Source: Capitulum mitella (Eukaryota > Arthropoda > Thecostraca > Pollicipedomorpha > Pollicipedidae). From it: a stretch of DNA of 64,000 bases. The stretch is from assembly GCA_030062745.1 (NCBI GenBank), contig CP099839.1, forward strand, positions 7,115,115-7,179,114, given 5' to 3'. The notes under the pieces are model-generated. The model saw nothing but the letters and a program-made list of their open reading frames with translations, searched no databases and was not told the DNA's origin. Positions 13,201 through 23,700 of this stretch are shown here, in pieces. Within the stretch, counting starts at the first letter, position 1; every line of letters begins with the position of its first letter. Both the position numbers and the translations under genes were made by a program.

Positions 13201-14130
13201 GTCGTCGGCGCTCACGACACTGCCGATATCTCCCGCATCTGGCGTTACGAGTCGGGTTTTTATGCGGCGTCTTTGCAACGGAAACCGGCGCGCGATTAGC
13301 GGGAACGTTTTACTCCTACCGTTAGTGATTAACAAGAGCTTAGGGAGTCACTGTTTTCAGGACGGCAGCTAACCTGCATGCCTCTTAGAATAAAGTTCGG
13401 TAAGATTATGGATAATTTAAGGATCTCGGATAATGGAACCTTTGAGGTCCATAGGCAGGAACGGTGGAACCTCTGTGGCGATTGGGAGCGTGGATTGCGA
13501 TTTTTACCTCGATTTCTTCCATGAAACGCCATATGGGTATTGTTAAATGTTGCCCAAATGGGGGCAGCTGACCCCTTCTTCCCCCTCCCCGGTTCCAACG
13601 GTCTTGCCCTTAGGATGTACTTTAACAGGAATGCTTGACATTTCAATGGCACTCTTACTTCTTTGAACAAGCAGCAACAAGAAGAGGTGAGGAAAATGCC
13701 CACGATGGTGCCTTCATGATGTGCAAATCAAATATCAAGTACCAGCTGCTCATCCTAGACAGCCTTGTCTCTGATTTCGCTCACTTTATTTTAGGCTTTA
13801 TTTCAGTAGTTTGAATCGCAAAAATAACGCACCAAGCAACTTATACTTAAAAGCAATACTTTCTAAGCGGTACTTAAAGGAAACGCACACACACACATAC
13901 CAAGTGGACTCTGATAGGAGCAAGCCCTCCCGAAAACAAAACGCTGCATGTGCCATGAACTCTTCGGTAATCCGCATATTCTCACAATAAACCGCCCCAC
14001 AAACTGCTCTGCATGCCGTTACCTCAACAACGATCAAGGCGTTGTCTTTCGGAGTCCGTGCAGTACAAAGCGGTACTAACGGCTCAGAAAACAAGATTCC
14101 AGCAATCGGTTTGTCCTTTTATGTTCATCC
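10271..14130. other. Intergenic, no supported gene
   Basis: The longest frames are 147 codons (11523-11966, minus) and 124 codons (13329-13703, minus). The second overlaps a dispersed repeat also seen at 45700-45900. Neither shows a domain or splice context. A TATATAAG sequence at about 12056 (plus) could be a core promoter, but nothing coding follows it. Confidence 0.45.
13433..13640. repeat. Dispersed repeat family 4, copy 1
   Basis: The sequence is homologous in the same orientation to 45715-45900. Shared segments include GGAACGGTGGAACC, the CCATG(A/C)AACGCCAT block and GTTCCAACG. It may derive from an old coding transposon, but no intact frame remains. Confidence 0.5.
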
Positions 14131-14139
14131 GGATAAGCC

Positions 14140-14660
14140 CTCACCACGTCAAGCCGCCGCTGCCGCACAAACGCATCACGAGTTGAATCCGACAAACTCC
14201 ACCGCGGCCGTCGACGCCGACGCGGCGTCTGGCTCCTCCCGTTCCGTTGTTCGTCGGACCGGACTGGGCCGCGTCGGGGGGGGCGGCGGCGGCGGCGGCG
14301 GCGGCGGCCGCGATGCACGCCGGCGCCGGCGCGGCGCCGCCCCCGATGCGCCGGCGAGCGCCATCGGCCGCGGCCGCTTTGATCCGCCGCCATAAAACTT
14401 TAACGGCCGCCGTAAAACGTGTCCGGCGACCGCCTGTTGTGACCGCGGCCGCCGCCCCGCCGCGACCGCCCCGGAAGCGGCTCGTCCGCCTCGCTCTCGC
14501 CGAGCGCTTAGAGCGGCCGCCGCCGGTAAGAGCTCTCCCATGGCCAGCGACGTGGCTTTTTGTGGCGGCGCGGTCGAGGCGCGCGCGGCAGCCGCATTCT
14601 GGCGTCCGCGCGGTGACCACACACAGACAATGGCCACGTATCAGGCCTGCCAATCGCTAA
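14140..14660 (+). other. CpG island with possible 5' exon and splice donor
   Basis: This is about 500 bases of extreme GC and CpG content with GCG/GGC triplet runs, open in several frames on both strands. On the plus strand one frame (about 14247-14524, alanine-run and arginine-rich) meets a good donor, CCGCCG|GTAAGAGC, at 14526. Taken together this resembles a promoter plus first exon of an unidentified plus-strand gene. The encoded sequence is low-complexity, so it may equally be a non-coding exon or just a CpG island. No partner exon was found. Confidence 0.35.
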
Positions 14661-16547
14661 AATGCTGGCCCACGTCAGCCGGCTTGATTTATACACGACA
14701 AAGATTGATGATTTACAGTCGAGCCACCCAGGAGTAATCCAGTCATTAGCCACCTTTTTTGCCAGACTCATATGTTCTGAGCCTCCTAATGGGCGGCAGC
14801 CGCTTTAAAATTGCCAATTGCAAACCAGTATAAGGTTGCAATCCAAGCCCGGTAGGTTGTTTTCAGGCACGTATCGCATTGGGCTGCAGCGGAACATGAA
14901 ATCGTACTGCGGTTTGGACAAGTGGAAGATACATCAGTGTGTTTGCACACAACCACGCGCTGATAACAGCTCGGTTTGATTGATCATCCATTACCATTAA
15001 CACGGGGACGATAGTTTTATCTACTATAATGCTGAAAGATATGTTCAGCTATTTCGGACTGGAGACGAGTTTTAGTTACTTCGCAGTGCCAGTAAGCCCC
15101 TATGCGGCTGACGATGTAGGCATGAAAATCAGCCATCGAACTTCCAGAAGCACGATTTATCTTTGGAGGGCTGGTTTTCTGTCCGTTCAGCTCAGTGAAA
15201 AATGGAAAAGGCACGTACAAAATGCGGAGTTCGTGTCTGACAGGTTACCACTAATATCCACCCGACGCCCAGCTTTTGAACGATTGCTTTCTCATGGCAA
15301 AGTAATTTTCCGGAGCCACGTAAAAATGGTCTCACGCTTTCCATCTGTCAGCTATCGTACTACATTCATAATCACCTTGCTTCCTGTCAACAAAGCAGAA
15401 GCAACGGTTGGTACCCTTCGCTTAAGTACCTGTTCTAAGCCGCCACAGCCCACGAGAGGCTCCTGACCACACCGCACTATCATTTCAGGGCTCCGGAACA
15501 AAAACGTGCCGCACAGCGCTTCAACGACACCAACATCCAAGACAGCTAAGCATAAGGGTTCCGATTCGCGACACCCCACACGGAAAGTCCGATCAACGCC
15601 GCGTCGCCCTCGACATCAGCCTGCTCCCGGTTAGCCATCTGGAGCCTCAGACGGAATCCCAGGGATCCTCGACGCACGTGGTCCCGCATTCCGTAAAACG
15701 GAATCGAACGGCGGATTCTACAAACGTGCAAGGCCAACGAAGCGTCCGGATCCTGACACCCTGCAGCTTGTGTTACAGGAGTCTGTGGGAGCTCTTGCTG
15801 TCAGAGTCTATCACTGTGTCGTGAGCCCTAGAGATACTACATGCCCTGAAGCTTGGGTCAAATAATGCATTCTTACGCGTGTCCTCCAACGAGTGGGAAC
15901 TCCGTCACGCGAGATGCTCGGGACCGGACGGATAACCAACGTATCCAACGCCAGCTGCCAGTCTTTCGCTCAAGACTCCAGAGCACTGCCAGCGTTTCGA
16001 CAAAGCACCCAGGCCCAGCAAATGAACAGTATTGGTTGTCTTCTGATACAATGAATTTCAAAAACGCCGTTCGTTTTGAACTTACATGACTTACAACCTT
16101 CGTGCATACACCTAGCTGAGATGAAGGAAAGTAGAACATCGGGAACATAGAACATAGGACATGTTACGTCCTTGCACATACTGCCAATATGAAATGTGTC
16201 TGTGCTGTATTCACACATTCCCTTGTCCTAGGCAACACCAGAAGGCACAGTGGCGGAGGTCAAAGTGCCGCTGCGCTGCGGCAGGGGCTGCAATTGCGCG
16301 GCATACCGATAACCTATCGCAGCTGAAATTTCATGTCGCATCTCAACTATGTGTATGTGTACCCGCGGAATATCTTGAGCTCTCATGCATTTGTTTTTTT
16401 TTTGGCGCTTAACAGGGCCGTTGTGGCAACAAATGCACATCCTATCATCATTGCACTCACCTCGTAATACTTTGCCATATCACCGCGAACCTTAATGACC
16501 TTTTGGATACGGCTGGGCATCGATTGGGCATTAGTTTGGTGGAAGCA
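14661..16547. other. Intergenic, no supported gene
   Basis: Only short frames without domains (the longest is 145 codons at 15029-15466, plus) and no consistent splice chain. Nothing further recognised. Confidence 0.4.
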
Positions 16548-16925
16548 GGGGTGTCGATCTGCATTCCATTTGAGAAGGTCCTGGCCCTCACAGTGTTGAT
16601 TTGGGTCCACCCAATGTTGGTGTCCCCCCCCCCGAATATTTTCTGCCGGTTTTAAAGGAGAAATGAGTAGTGATAAAGAAGAGAACACCTGCAACAGATA
16701 AGAGATAGGTAGAAAGTAAAGAATAAAGTCTAAAGCGATGCATCATCTTTCTTTCTATTTTTTATCTATACAGAGATCTGCATACATGGGGGTAAATGCA
16801 ATTTCCATTTCATAAATAGTGGCAAAAAATTCACAAATTTCCATTGGTCAAAATAAAGTGGGCTAAATCTGTTGAGAAACCCACATTTGGAGGAAGGTTT
16901 GGCTGTTGGGCCCTCTGCTCGCCTC
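16548..16925 (+). repeat. Dispersed repeat family 3, copy 1
   Basis: Colinear in the same orientation with 43955-44345. Shared blocks include GGGTGTCGAT, CCACCCAATGTTG, TTTTCTGCC(G/A)GTTTTAAAGG, AGAAAGTAA and ACATGGGG. Non-coding and probably a non-autonomous mobile element. A Tc1-like relic lies directly to its right. Confidence 0.65.
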
Positions 16926-17099
16926 CCCCCCACACCATCATTTACAGGAAGCGACAACCCTGTTTGGAAATAATGGTGTTCCATACCCATCACCTACATC
17001 TTCTTGAGAACCACCTGCAGACGCGGCACCGATGGCGTGTCGTGGTTGTACAGTCTCCTCTTCATGTAGGACCGACCTTTTCGATAGCGTTTAGTTCGG

Positions 17100-17880
17100 G
17101 CGAAGGCCGACCTAAACCCTATCGAAAAACCCTTAACCCTAAACCCTATCCCAGGCCATTCTGGAGCAGAAATGGAGCTGTCTCGGAAGGAATTTGGTCA
17201 CGATTTTTCACTTGTGGCAGAATACAGAGTCGTGCATGAAGACGCTGCATTCGTGGTGGGTGAACGCAAGAAGGAAGGTGATCCTCCAAAACATGGATGT
17301 GGCGTTTCCCTGTCATCGTTTCATTCTTGGAAAGGAAACCAATTCCTTCCCGACCCGAAACCCCACTGAAACAACCCCACACCACGTCCGAAATAGGGTG
17401 CCTAGCAATCCCCGGCGTGTACGCGCTGGGACGTCGAACCCTGCCCTGGCGCACGGTAACGCATCGAAAGGTCGACTCATCACTCCACATCACCTTCTTC
17501 CACTGCTCAACAGACCAGAATTTGAACTTCTTGGCGAATCGAAGACGTTGTTTCTCCATACGTACAGTTAGTACAGTTTTTTGGCTGGTGAACGGGACGT
17601 CATCTTGAGGTTCTCCTTTGGCTTCACCTGAATGGTGCGCTCAGACACGATTCCCAGTAGATTCGGACGGGATTTTTTTAAGCTCAGCAGCACTAATTGG
17701 GGGGTTCTTGAGTGCTTCTGTCTTGATGAGACGACCTGTAGATTTGTACGTTTTCCTCGGCCTCCCTGGGATGGTTTTATGTCGTGGAACAGCGCCAGAA
17801 GGTGTGTTGACGAACACCGCCTTCGGCCTCTTGATGGTTACTAGCCTTTTGCCTGTACGCCGATTTATCTGTTGAATTAA
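17100..17880 (-). pseudogene. Degenerate Tc1-like transposase
   Basis: Minus-strand frames carry typical Tc1/mariner features. There is a basic helix-turn-helix linker GRPRKT followed by an SAAELKK segment (about 17770-17670). Then comes RLRFAKKFKFWSVEQWKKV, and VMWSDESTF with the first catalytic aspartate (about 17460). VVWGCFSG follows in the region leading to the second acid. Frameshifts and an in-frame stop separate the DNA-binding and catalytic parts. The end of the catalytic domain (a partly recognisable VFMHDSVFCHK stretch at about 17235) is in another frame. It is a dead copy. Terminal inverted repeats were not identified. Confidence 0.8.
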
Positions 17881-18335
17881 CTTTTTCCTGAATTAAAGCT
17901 AGTACTTGGGCTTTCTAAATGTCTTTGAGATACTTCCCTAGCATAATTACGGATTGGTAAACAAAATGCACGGCTTATCGTGGCCACAGCAAAACCACAA
18001 AATGGGCCTCTTACATAGAGACGCTGCACCACCAAGTTTCAAAGCCCACTCGCCTAACACTGGCTTAATAAGTAGCCGGACTTCGAATTGCTCGCAAAAA
18101 TGCAATAAATGCTTTACTTATTACGTTGTGAAACCTCCACTGTGGGCTTCTCATCACGCATATAACAGTATTTCTTACGGGTGGGCAGCTCAAGGTTTTC
18201 CGCGGACACCGCGAGATAATGTATGGAAGACAGTTCCCAACGCCGCAGGAGACAAATTAACGAAAACATGGAAATGAAATGACGTCTTCATGGCGCTTCA
18301 ATCATGTAAAAGGCTTTCTTTTTATGCGGTGCACA
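17881..18335. other. No gene seen
   Basis: Short unsupported frames only. This lies downstream of NHEJ1 on its strand. Confidence 0.4.
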
Positions 18336-18341
18336 TTTATT
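18336..18341 (-). terminator. Candidate polyadenylation signal of NHEJ1
   Basis: AATAAA on the minus strand, about 290 bases past the NHEJ1 stop at 18633-18631. It is the first canonical signal I noticed in that 3' flank. Confidence 0.4.
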
Positions 18342-18630
18342 TCTCGTAAGACTAGCGTACAACCTGGCATGCGAATACAAGATTAAAGCCGTCAATATAG
18401 ACAGTAAATTAAATTCACGCAAAAGGCAAATGCCACGACCAAAACCGCGCAGCAATAAATTATCACGCATGACGCCCGATAAAAAGCGGACAGATAAATA
18501 TGTCATCGCGATCAATTGGGAAAATGGGTATGCCCGCACGACTCATCACAGATTTTTTTCTACCGCAGTGGAGACGCATGCATGACGACGCACCACAGAA
18601 CGGCACAAGGGCACAAATGTGGCAAACATA

Positions 18631-19433
18631 TCACAGGTTCAACTGGCGCCTCTTTTTCCTTTTCTGAGCCTCTTCACGCTCGGCCTCCTCCTTCAGCCGT
18701 TCCTCCAGCTCGCGGCGCCGACGCTGCGCCACCTGCTCCAGGTCCTCCTTCCTGCGGAGTCTCCCGCGCCGCCTCCTCCTCGACCCCGTCCGCGGCCGGG
18801 ACCTGCCTCCGCCGCCGCCGGCTGGGTCGGCGCAGCCTCCGGCTCCGGCGGCAGCGCCTCCCAGACGCCGGGGTCCAGCAGATCGGCCGGCCGCAGCCCG
18901 CCGCGCCCCGCCTCGGCGTCGAACCGAGCCACGTCCAGCGGCTCGGTGCGCAGCGCCTTCAGCGTCAGATGGGCGCCCGAGCGCCGGTAGTCGTCCAGCT
19001 CGCGGTCGCGCGCCGCCACCTCGGCCAGCAGGCGGCGCTCGCGCGCCTGCAGCCGGCCCAGCACGCCCAGCAGGGGGCGCACCAGCCGGCCGGCGAGCTC
19101 GCGGCCCGGCAGCGCGCGCAGGTGGAACGCCCAGCGCAGCGGCACGCCTGACACCCGACTGGAGAGCTGGATCACGTCACCGCTCCACGAGCAGTCGCTG
19201 TGGCCGCTGGCGATGGCCTCCTCCAAACAGGGCATCGCCTGTTCCACGGTGGCTTCCAGCTTTGGATTCAGCTCTTGCAGACGTTTCACGAAGCCGGTCG
19301 CATCCACCATCTCGGAGTAGATCTCTGAGAGATTGGTGACCAGCAAATTGTAACCTCCATCTGCTGTATAGAACTGGTAGAGGATGCCAGGAAGCCCGCG
19401 CCACGCACGCCATGGTGTGACACTTGGGCTCAT
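18631..19433 (-). CDS. NHEJ1: XLF/Cernunnos, non-homologous end-joining factor 1
   Basis: XLF is a nuclear scaffold of classical non-homologous end joining. It dimerises, forms filaments with XRCC4-ligase IV and binds Ku through a basic C-terminal tail. The ATG at 19433 follows an acceptor (CTGTTTGCAG), so a 5' UTR exon must lie upstream. The frame shows the XLF head: PWRAW near residue 10, then GYNLLVTNLSEIY, RVSGVPLRWAFHL and LVRPLLGVL. The stalk coiled coil follows (ELDDYRRSGAHL, LKTEP-like LRTEPLDV), about 210 residues in all, comparable to human XLF of 299. This frame then runs into low-complexity Gly/Arg and stops at 18695-18693. Another frame continues KEDLEQVAQRRRRELEERL and ends AQKRKKRRQLNL at the stop 18633-18631, resembling the basic Ku-binding tail. 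Joining the two needs one missing base or an intron of 3n+2. No acceptable GT-AG pair was found, so a frame break or sequence error is likely. Confidence 0.9.
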
Positions 19434-19439
19434 CTGCAA

Positions 19440-21256
19440 ACAGAATAAATGATGACAGCAGTATCAAGACAAATACGAAAAGCAATAGTGTGCAAATGAA
19501 GGGCTGTCTCGTTTTACACTGCTATAATTTTAGGTTCTTGTGCATCCACTTCAAAGACTAAATAAGTCTTTAAGATGCAGAGCACTATACATGGCAATAG
19601 ACAGTGTCTAGTTTGATTATGAAAGCAAAATAAAGACATGACATGATAACTTAAGTGGTACAAAATGGACCTTGCAGTAACTTCCAAACAGTTCACAGCA
19701 TATTCTTCAACATCAAAGTTATGGTCTGGAAAGGTTAGGGCAACAATGACAAGGGTTTTTGGTTTAATTCTGTGAGTCTTTTGATCTGCTGTTTTGAGAC
19801 CACCATAAGCCATATTTATGTTTCCAGGTGTTCCACAATTAAGGCCTATATTTATGAAACCACAACATCTGTCCAATCCTATGAGGGAAATTCAGGTGTC
19901 TGTTGGCTTGATGCATGCTGCCTTGTTTGAATTCGATCACCATAAATCACAATGAGCAAAAAGAAAACTCCTGTTGTAATTGAATGCCCTCACCTTGCCA
20001 CCAACAACACAGCAATTTCAAACTGAGCACTTATGACTTCATACAATAGGTCATTTTCAGTCATGCAAATTGGAATGCAAGCAGGACATGAACCTTGCAT
20101 TTACATGCCATTACATGCCATGACATAAGGCACAGATAAAAATGCATTTTGCATTTACTCAAGGTTTGCAGGAATGGAGTCTAATTGTCAACATATATTC
20201 TCATCCACCCACAAAACTGAGGCCAGCATCCATATTAAGTGGTGGTATGCTTAGAGCATAGCAAAGTTATGCTACAAATGCACCCATTTAAACAAACATA
20301 TATATATATATATATATACCATATATATACCATTTATTGAACATCTTATCACTTTTGCATATCATTCCATTGAAGACTTATTGATTAAATACTTCAATGC
20401 AGCCAGACATCTAAATATGTCACAGGTTCCCACTTTGTGGTTTTCATTGCCAACTGCATCATTTGTTGTTATTTCCAAAGTTTTCAAAACTGTGTGGTTA
20501 TAAGCTGTTGCCAAGAACAAAGAAAAAGGCTTTCCCCATTCAAGCTCTAAAGTGTTACCTCATAAATGTGGAAAAAATGGGAACATTTTACCCCTCCTAA
20601 TGCATGGTTGGTACAACCTACCTCAGGTTTTTTGCAAGCTTCCCTGTAAAAACTGCTTGTCTCATGCTGATGTTCTGTGAAGGCAAATTTAGAGCTTTTG
20701 TACATATTCTTTGAAAATTTGAGGTTAACAGCTAGACATTTCTTTGGCCTATGACCCTTTTCAGGTGCATACCACAGAGAAATCATAATACTACAATGAC
20801 CACCAAAATACTGCAGCTGTTTAAAGCTTTTGACATCTTCATCCTACTTCATCTGGTGCATGGGTGTCACATGAAATTTCTGGGACTTCTGAAGTTGGGT
20901 CCTTGGCTGCATCAGTCACCTTGTCATATCAAGCACCAAGGTCAATAATCTTCCCTTTACTTCAGAGGGGTAATGGTGGGTGAACTCCCCATGGTTGTGG
21001 GGAGAAGAAGCCTATTTGGTCAATCTTTTCTTACAAATGCCCATAGGGTCAATGGAAATTTCAAAAAAGCCACAGGGCTGCTGCCCCCTGCTCCCAGTCT
21101 CTGACACCCTTAGGTCATGAGAATGTCATAATAAAATGAATAAGCAAGTGCTAGTTTGCATCTTAATGTTAGTTTCAGATCACAGTTTCAGTCATTTACA
21201 TAGTTTCAATACCAGTGGTTCCACTCCATAAATATCACATCACTGGTACATGCATC
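19440..21256. other. CpG-depleted block upstream of NHEJ1
   Basis: Reading base by base, there is no CG dinucleotide between about 19936 and 21256, and only two between 19500 and 19936, while TG and CA are abundant. It lies just upstream of the first NHEJ1 coding exon and is probably its 5' intron. The pattern suggests long-term germline methylation. A (TA)n tract at 20298-20335 is included. No coding frame was seen. Confidence 0.7.
20298..20335. repeat. (TA)n microsatellite
   Basis: ATATAT tract interrupted by ACC. Confidence 0.9.
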
Positions 21257-21261
21257 CGTAG

Positions 21262-21569
21262 ATAAACCAAGCACACTGGATTACACATATAGCGCGTGGC
21301 AAAAGGCGCGGCTGTTGCAAGAAACAACAACATTATGCACTGGAGCTCCAGGGTCGTGGTCACCTACTTTAACCTAACCTAACCTAACCTAACCTAACTT
21401 AACCTAACCTAACCTAACCTAACCTAACCTAACCTAACCTACTGTGTAAAGAGCTCCAGTGCATAATGTTGTTGTTTCTTGCAACAGTTGACGTCTCCTT
21501 TTGCCACGCGCGCCGTATATGTGTCATCCAGTGTGCTTGGTTTATGGCGTGCGCTTCTAAAGGATTGCC
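21262..21569. mobile_element. Inverted-repeat element with telomeric (AACCT)n core, copy 1
   Basis: The left arm (21262-21349) and right arm (about 21451-21545) are imperfect inverted copies. Shared landmarks are ATAAACCAAGCACACTGGA, GTGGCAAAAGG, TTGCAAGAAACAACAACATTA and TGCACTGGAGCTC. They enclose a (AACCT)n array. The right half recurs at 44587-44799 with the same boundary (…AAAGGATTGCC), where both copies diverge abruptly. This indicates a foldback or MITE-like mobile element with a telomere-type repeat as its centre. No coding sequence. Confidence 0.75.
21369..21441. repeat. Interstitial telomeric array (AACCT)n / (TTAGG)n
   Basis: About 14 units of AACCT with one TT variant (AACTT). 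TTAGG is the common arthropod telomeric repeat. It lies inside the inverted-repeat element at 21262-21569, not at a chromosome end. Confidence 0.95.
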
Positions 21570-21945
21570 CATGCATCCTAAGTTTATCAGACATGCAAAT
21601 CCAAAGTTGAAATCCACAATTACATGCAGCTTGTCCAGAACTATGCAACATTTCAGCCTCATAAAACTTAATGCCATTTAGTTTCCTGAACTTTACGGCT
21701 ATTTCAAATTGTATCGTGCATTTATGCTTGAGCAGCTTCAAAGCAAACATGTTGGGACCCCCGCGAACAGCAATTTGTGAATAGCTCTACCTCTGCTTGA
21801 CAACAAAAAAATGTAAAATACGGAGGAAAATTGAAAGTAATTCATTTCGAATGAATGCAGGCAGCTGCACGATAGCAATAACGTCTCCAATGAAACGTTT
21901 ACCTTGGGGAAGCCCACGTCCTCGCCAGGAAAATTCGACCTGTTT

Positions 21946-22116
21946 TTGTTTTTTTTTTTTGGGTTTGGGGGCCCACCCTTTTTTTTTTCATCCCTCCTTT
22001 TTTTCATTCTTTTTTTTTGTCCCGTTTGGCCTCTTTTCTTTTTTCTCTGTACTTTTTTTTTTTTTTTTTTTGTGTTTAAACCCCCTTGTTTTTTTTTTTT
22101 TTTTTTTTTTTTTTTA
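21946..22116. repeat. T-rich low-complexity tract
   Basis: Long T runs are broken by G or C runs. The open frames here are artefacts. The pattern could partly be a base-calling or assembly artefact. Confidence 0.85.
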
Positions 22117-22383
22117 GACACTGTTAGTGGCCTTCACTGGCATAACAAATGTAGCAGCTGCGCAATGTTTTGTCCGAAACGAAGCTCGAATAAGAATGCT
22201 CGACTTTTTGTGCCGCTTCCACTTTGGTGGAATATTTAAAAATTTACCCAAATATGGGATTCAGCTCCAAAAAGAACCTAGGAATACCTCAGACTTTTAA
22301 TTTTGAACCAAAAAAATATGGATTTAAGTTATCATTTTGATAAGATAACGATAAAAATAATCTGTTCACAGAAGCAACTTTCC

Positions 22384-22397
22384 GTTGTCATGACAAC
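22384..22397 (+). promoter_or_regulatory. RFX X-box upstream of IQCB1
   Basis: The 14-mer GTTGTCATGACAAC is a perfect palindrome and fits the RFX X-box consensus (RYYNYY-WW-RRNRAC) at every position. RFX factors drive ciliary genes through such sites, usually within a few hundred bases of the start site. The gene downstream on the same strand is IQCB1, a transition-zone/centriolar protein. The site lies about 210 bases before a candidate 5' UTR exon donor at 22598. Function is inferred. Confidence 0.6.
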
Positions 22398-22439
22398 TGA
22401 CAAGTGAGTGAATGTAAACAAATGTGTCAACGCGCTGCT

Positions 22440-22597
22440 GACAACGCGGGCGTCAGCGGAGCAGTATAGGTAGTGTTGTCGTCTCCTTCGCTCTCATGAA
22501 ATGTAGGTGGTGCTGAGGATACTGCGGTTTCATAGTGGCGAGCATCAGTGTTTGCTACGATTCTCGATCTACGTCTTCTGTTACTGCAAAACGAAAG
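22440..22597 (+). other. Candidate 5' UTR exon of IQCB1
   Basis: The stretch after the X-box is CpG-normal and ends at a donor, AACGAAAG|GTAACT (GT at 22598). Joining it to the acceptor before 24607 would place the UTR directly against the first ATG of IQCB1. The exon start is unknown and the link is inferred from position only. Confidence 0.35.
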
Positions 22598-22829
22598 GTA
22601 ACTGTTACTCTACTGCTGTAGGTGATGATATGCAAGAATGCATTTTCGTACGGTTTGGGGTGTAGGATTTGTTTGTGGACAAAGCTATACTCACACATGT
22701 GCTTTCAGCTTTTGATGGACGTTATCCTTGGCTGCCATTTCTGAGGAAACAGAATTTGGGTTCTGCATAGACTTACCACGACGAGAGAATTTTTTAACCT
22801 GAAAGCCTGTGGGTGTAGCCAGTAGTGTA

Positions 22830-23700
22830 GCCAGGAGGCCCTGGGGGTCCTGGCACTCCCCTGAAATTTTTCGGCCCATGAAGGAGCTTCCCTGGCATTT
22901 CCCTAAAGGGCCCCCTTGGCGGGAAAAGTTAAACCCATTCGTCCGCAAAGCGTCCACAAACCCTATAGGCAAAGACCCCTCTAGTACATAGCAGGGTGCC
23001 CCTGACCGGAATGGTAAGTGGGGCCCCCGGTATAAACGTACCAAAAGGCGAGTACCGGAAAGGATCCTCGTCTGTAAGGGAGCCGTCAGCCAGGAAAGGT
23101 CTTGCCATGAGATGGTGTCTGTGTGTCGGGAAGGCCCACGAAGGGGCCCCCTGGCATTTGCCTAAAAGGGCTCCTCTGGCAGGGAAAGGCAAATCCATTC
23201 CATCGCAAAGGCGATCCTAGACCTCAGGCAAAGGCCCTCTGGCAGGAAGCGTGATGTCCCTGAAAGGTACCCCTGGGAAGGGTAAGTGGGCCCTCCGCCA
23301 CGTACTTGCCAAAAGGCATATTCCTAGGACAGGAAAGGGTGCTCCTCTGCATAGGAGCCGCCAGCTAGGAAGGTCCTCCTGCCAGGGGACGGTGTCGGTG
23401 TGTCAGTTCACCCAGGAAGGGGTCCCCGGAAGGTACCTAAAGGAGCTCCCCGGACGGGAAAGGCAAACCCATTCCTCAGCAAAGGGCCCCCAGACCCCAG
23501 GCAAGGAGCGCCCTGGCTGGTAGCGGGATGCCCCTGACCGGGAAAGGTAGTGGGCCCCCTGGCACATACCTACCAAAAGGCATATGCGAGGACCGGCAAG
23601 GATGCTTCTCCGCAAAGCAGTCGTCAGCCAGCAAAGGTCCTGCTACCATGGACGGCGCAGGTGCGTCGGGAAGAGAGCTCCAGTGACGTAACTTAAGCCA
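22830..23700. repeat. Tandem repeat, unit ~265 bp, about 3.3 copies
   Basis: Landmarks recur at a constant offset. CCAAAAGGC appears near 23041, 23309 and 23574. A CATGAAGGAGC/CACGAAGGGGC block appears near 22876 and 23137. AAGGCAAA(C/T)CCATTC recurs within units. Units are GC-rich with GGGCCCCCTGG segments and diverge by substitutions and small indels. Frames read through them but no domain is present. Confidence 0.7.

Noticed and set aside
18516..19151. 211-codon plus-strand frame opposite NHEJ1
   Set aside because: Low-complexity antisense shadow of the GC-rich NHEJ1 exon; the minus-strand frame has clear XLF homology.
21369..21441. True chromosome end or telomere
   Set aside because: Only about 14 units, flanked by inverted arms and unique genes on both sides; a second similar array lies 23 kb away.
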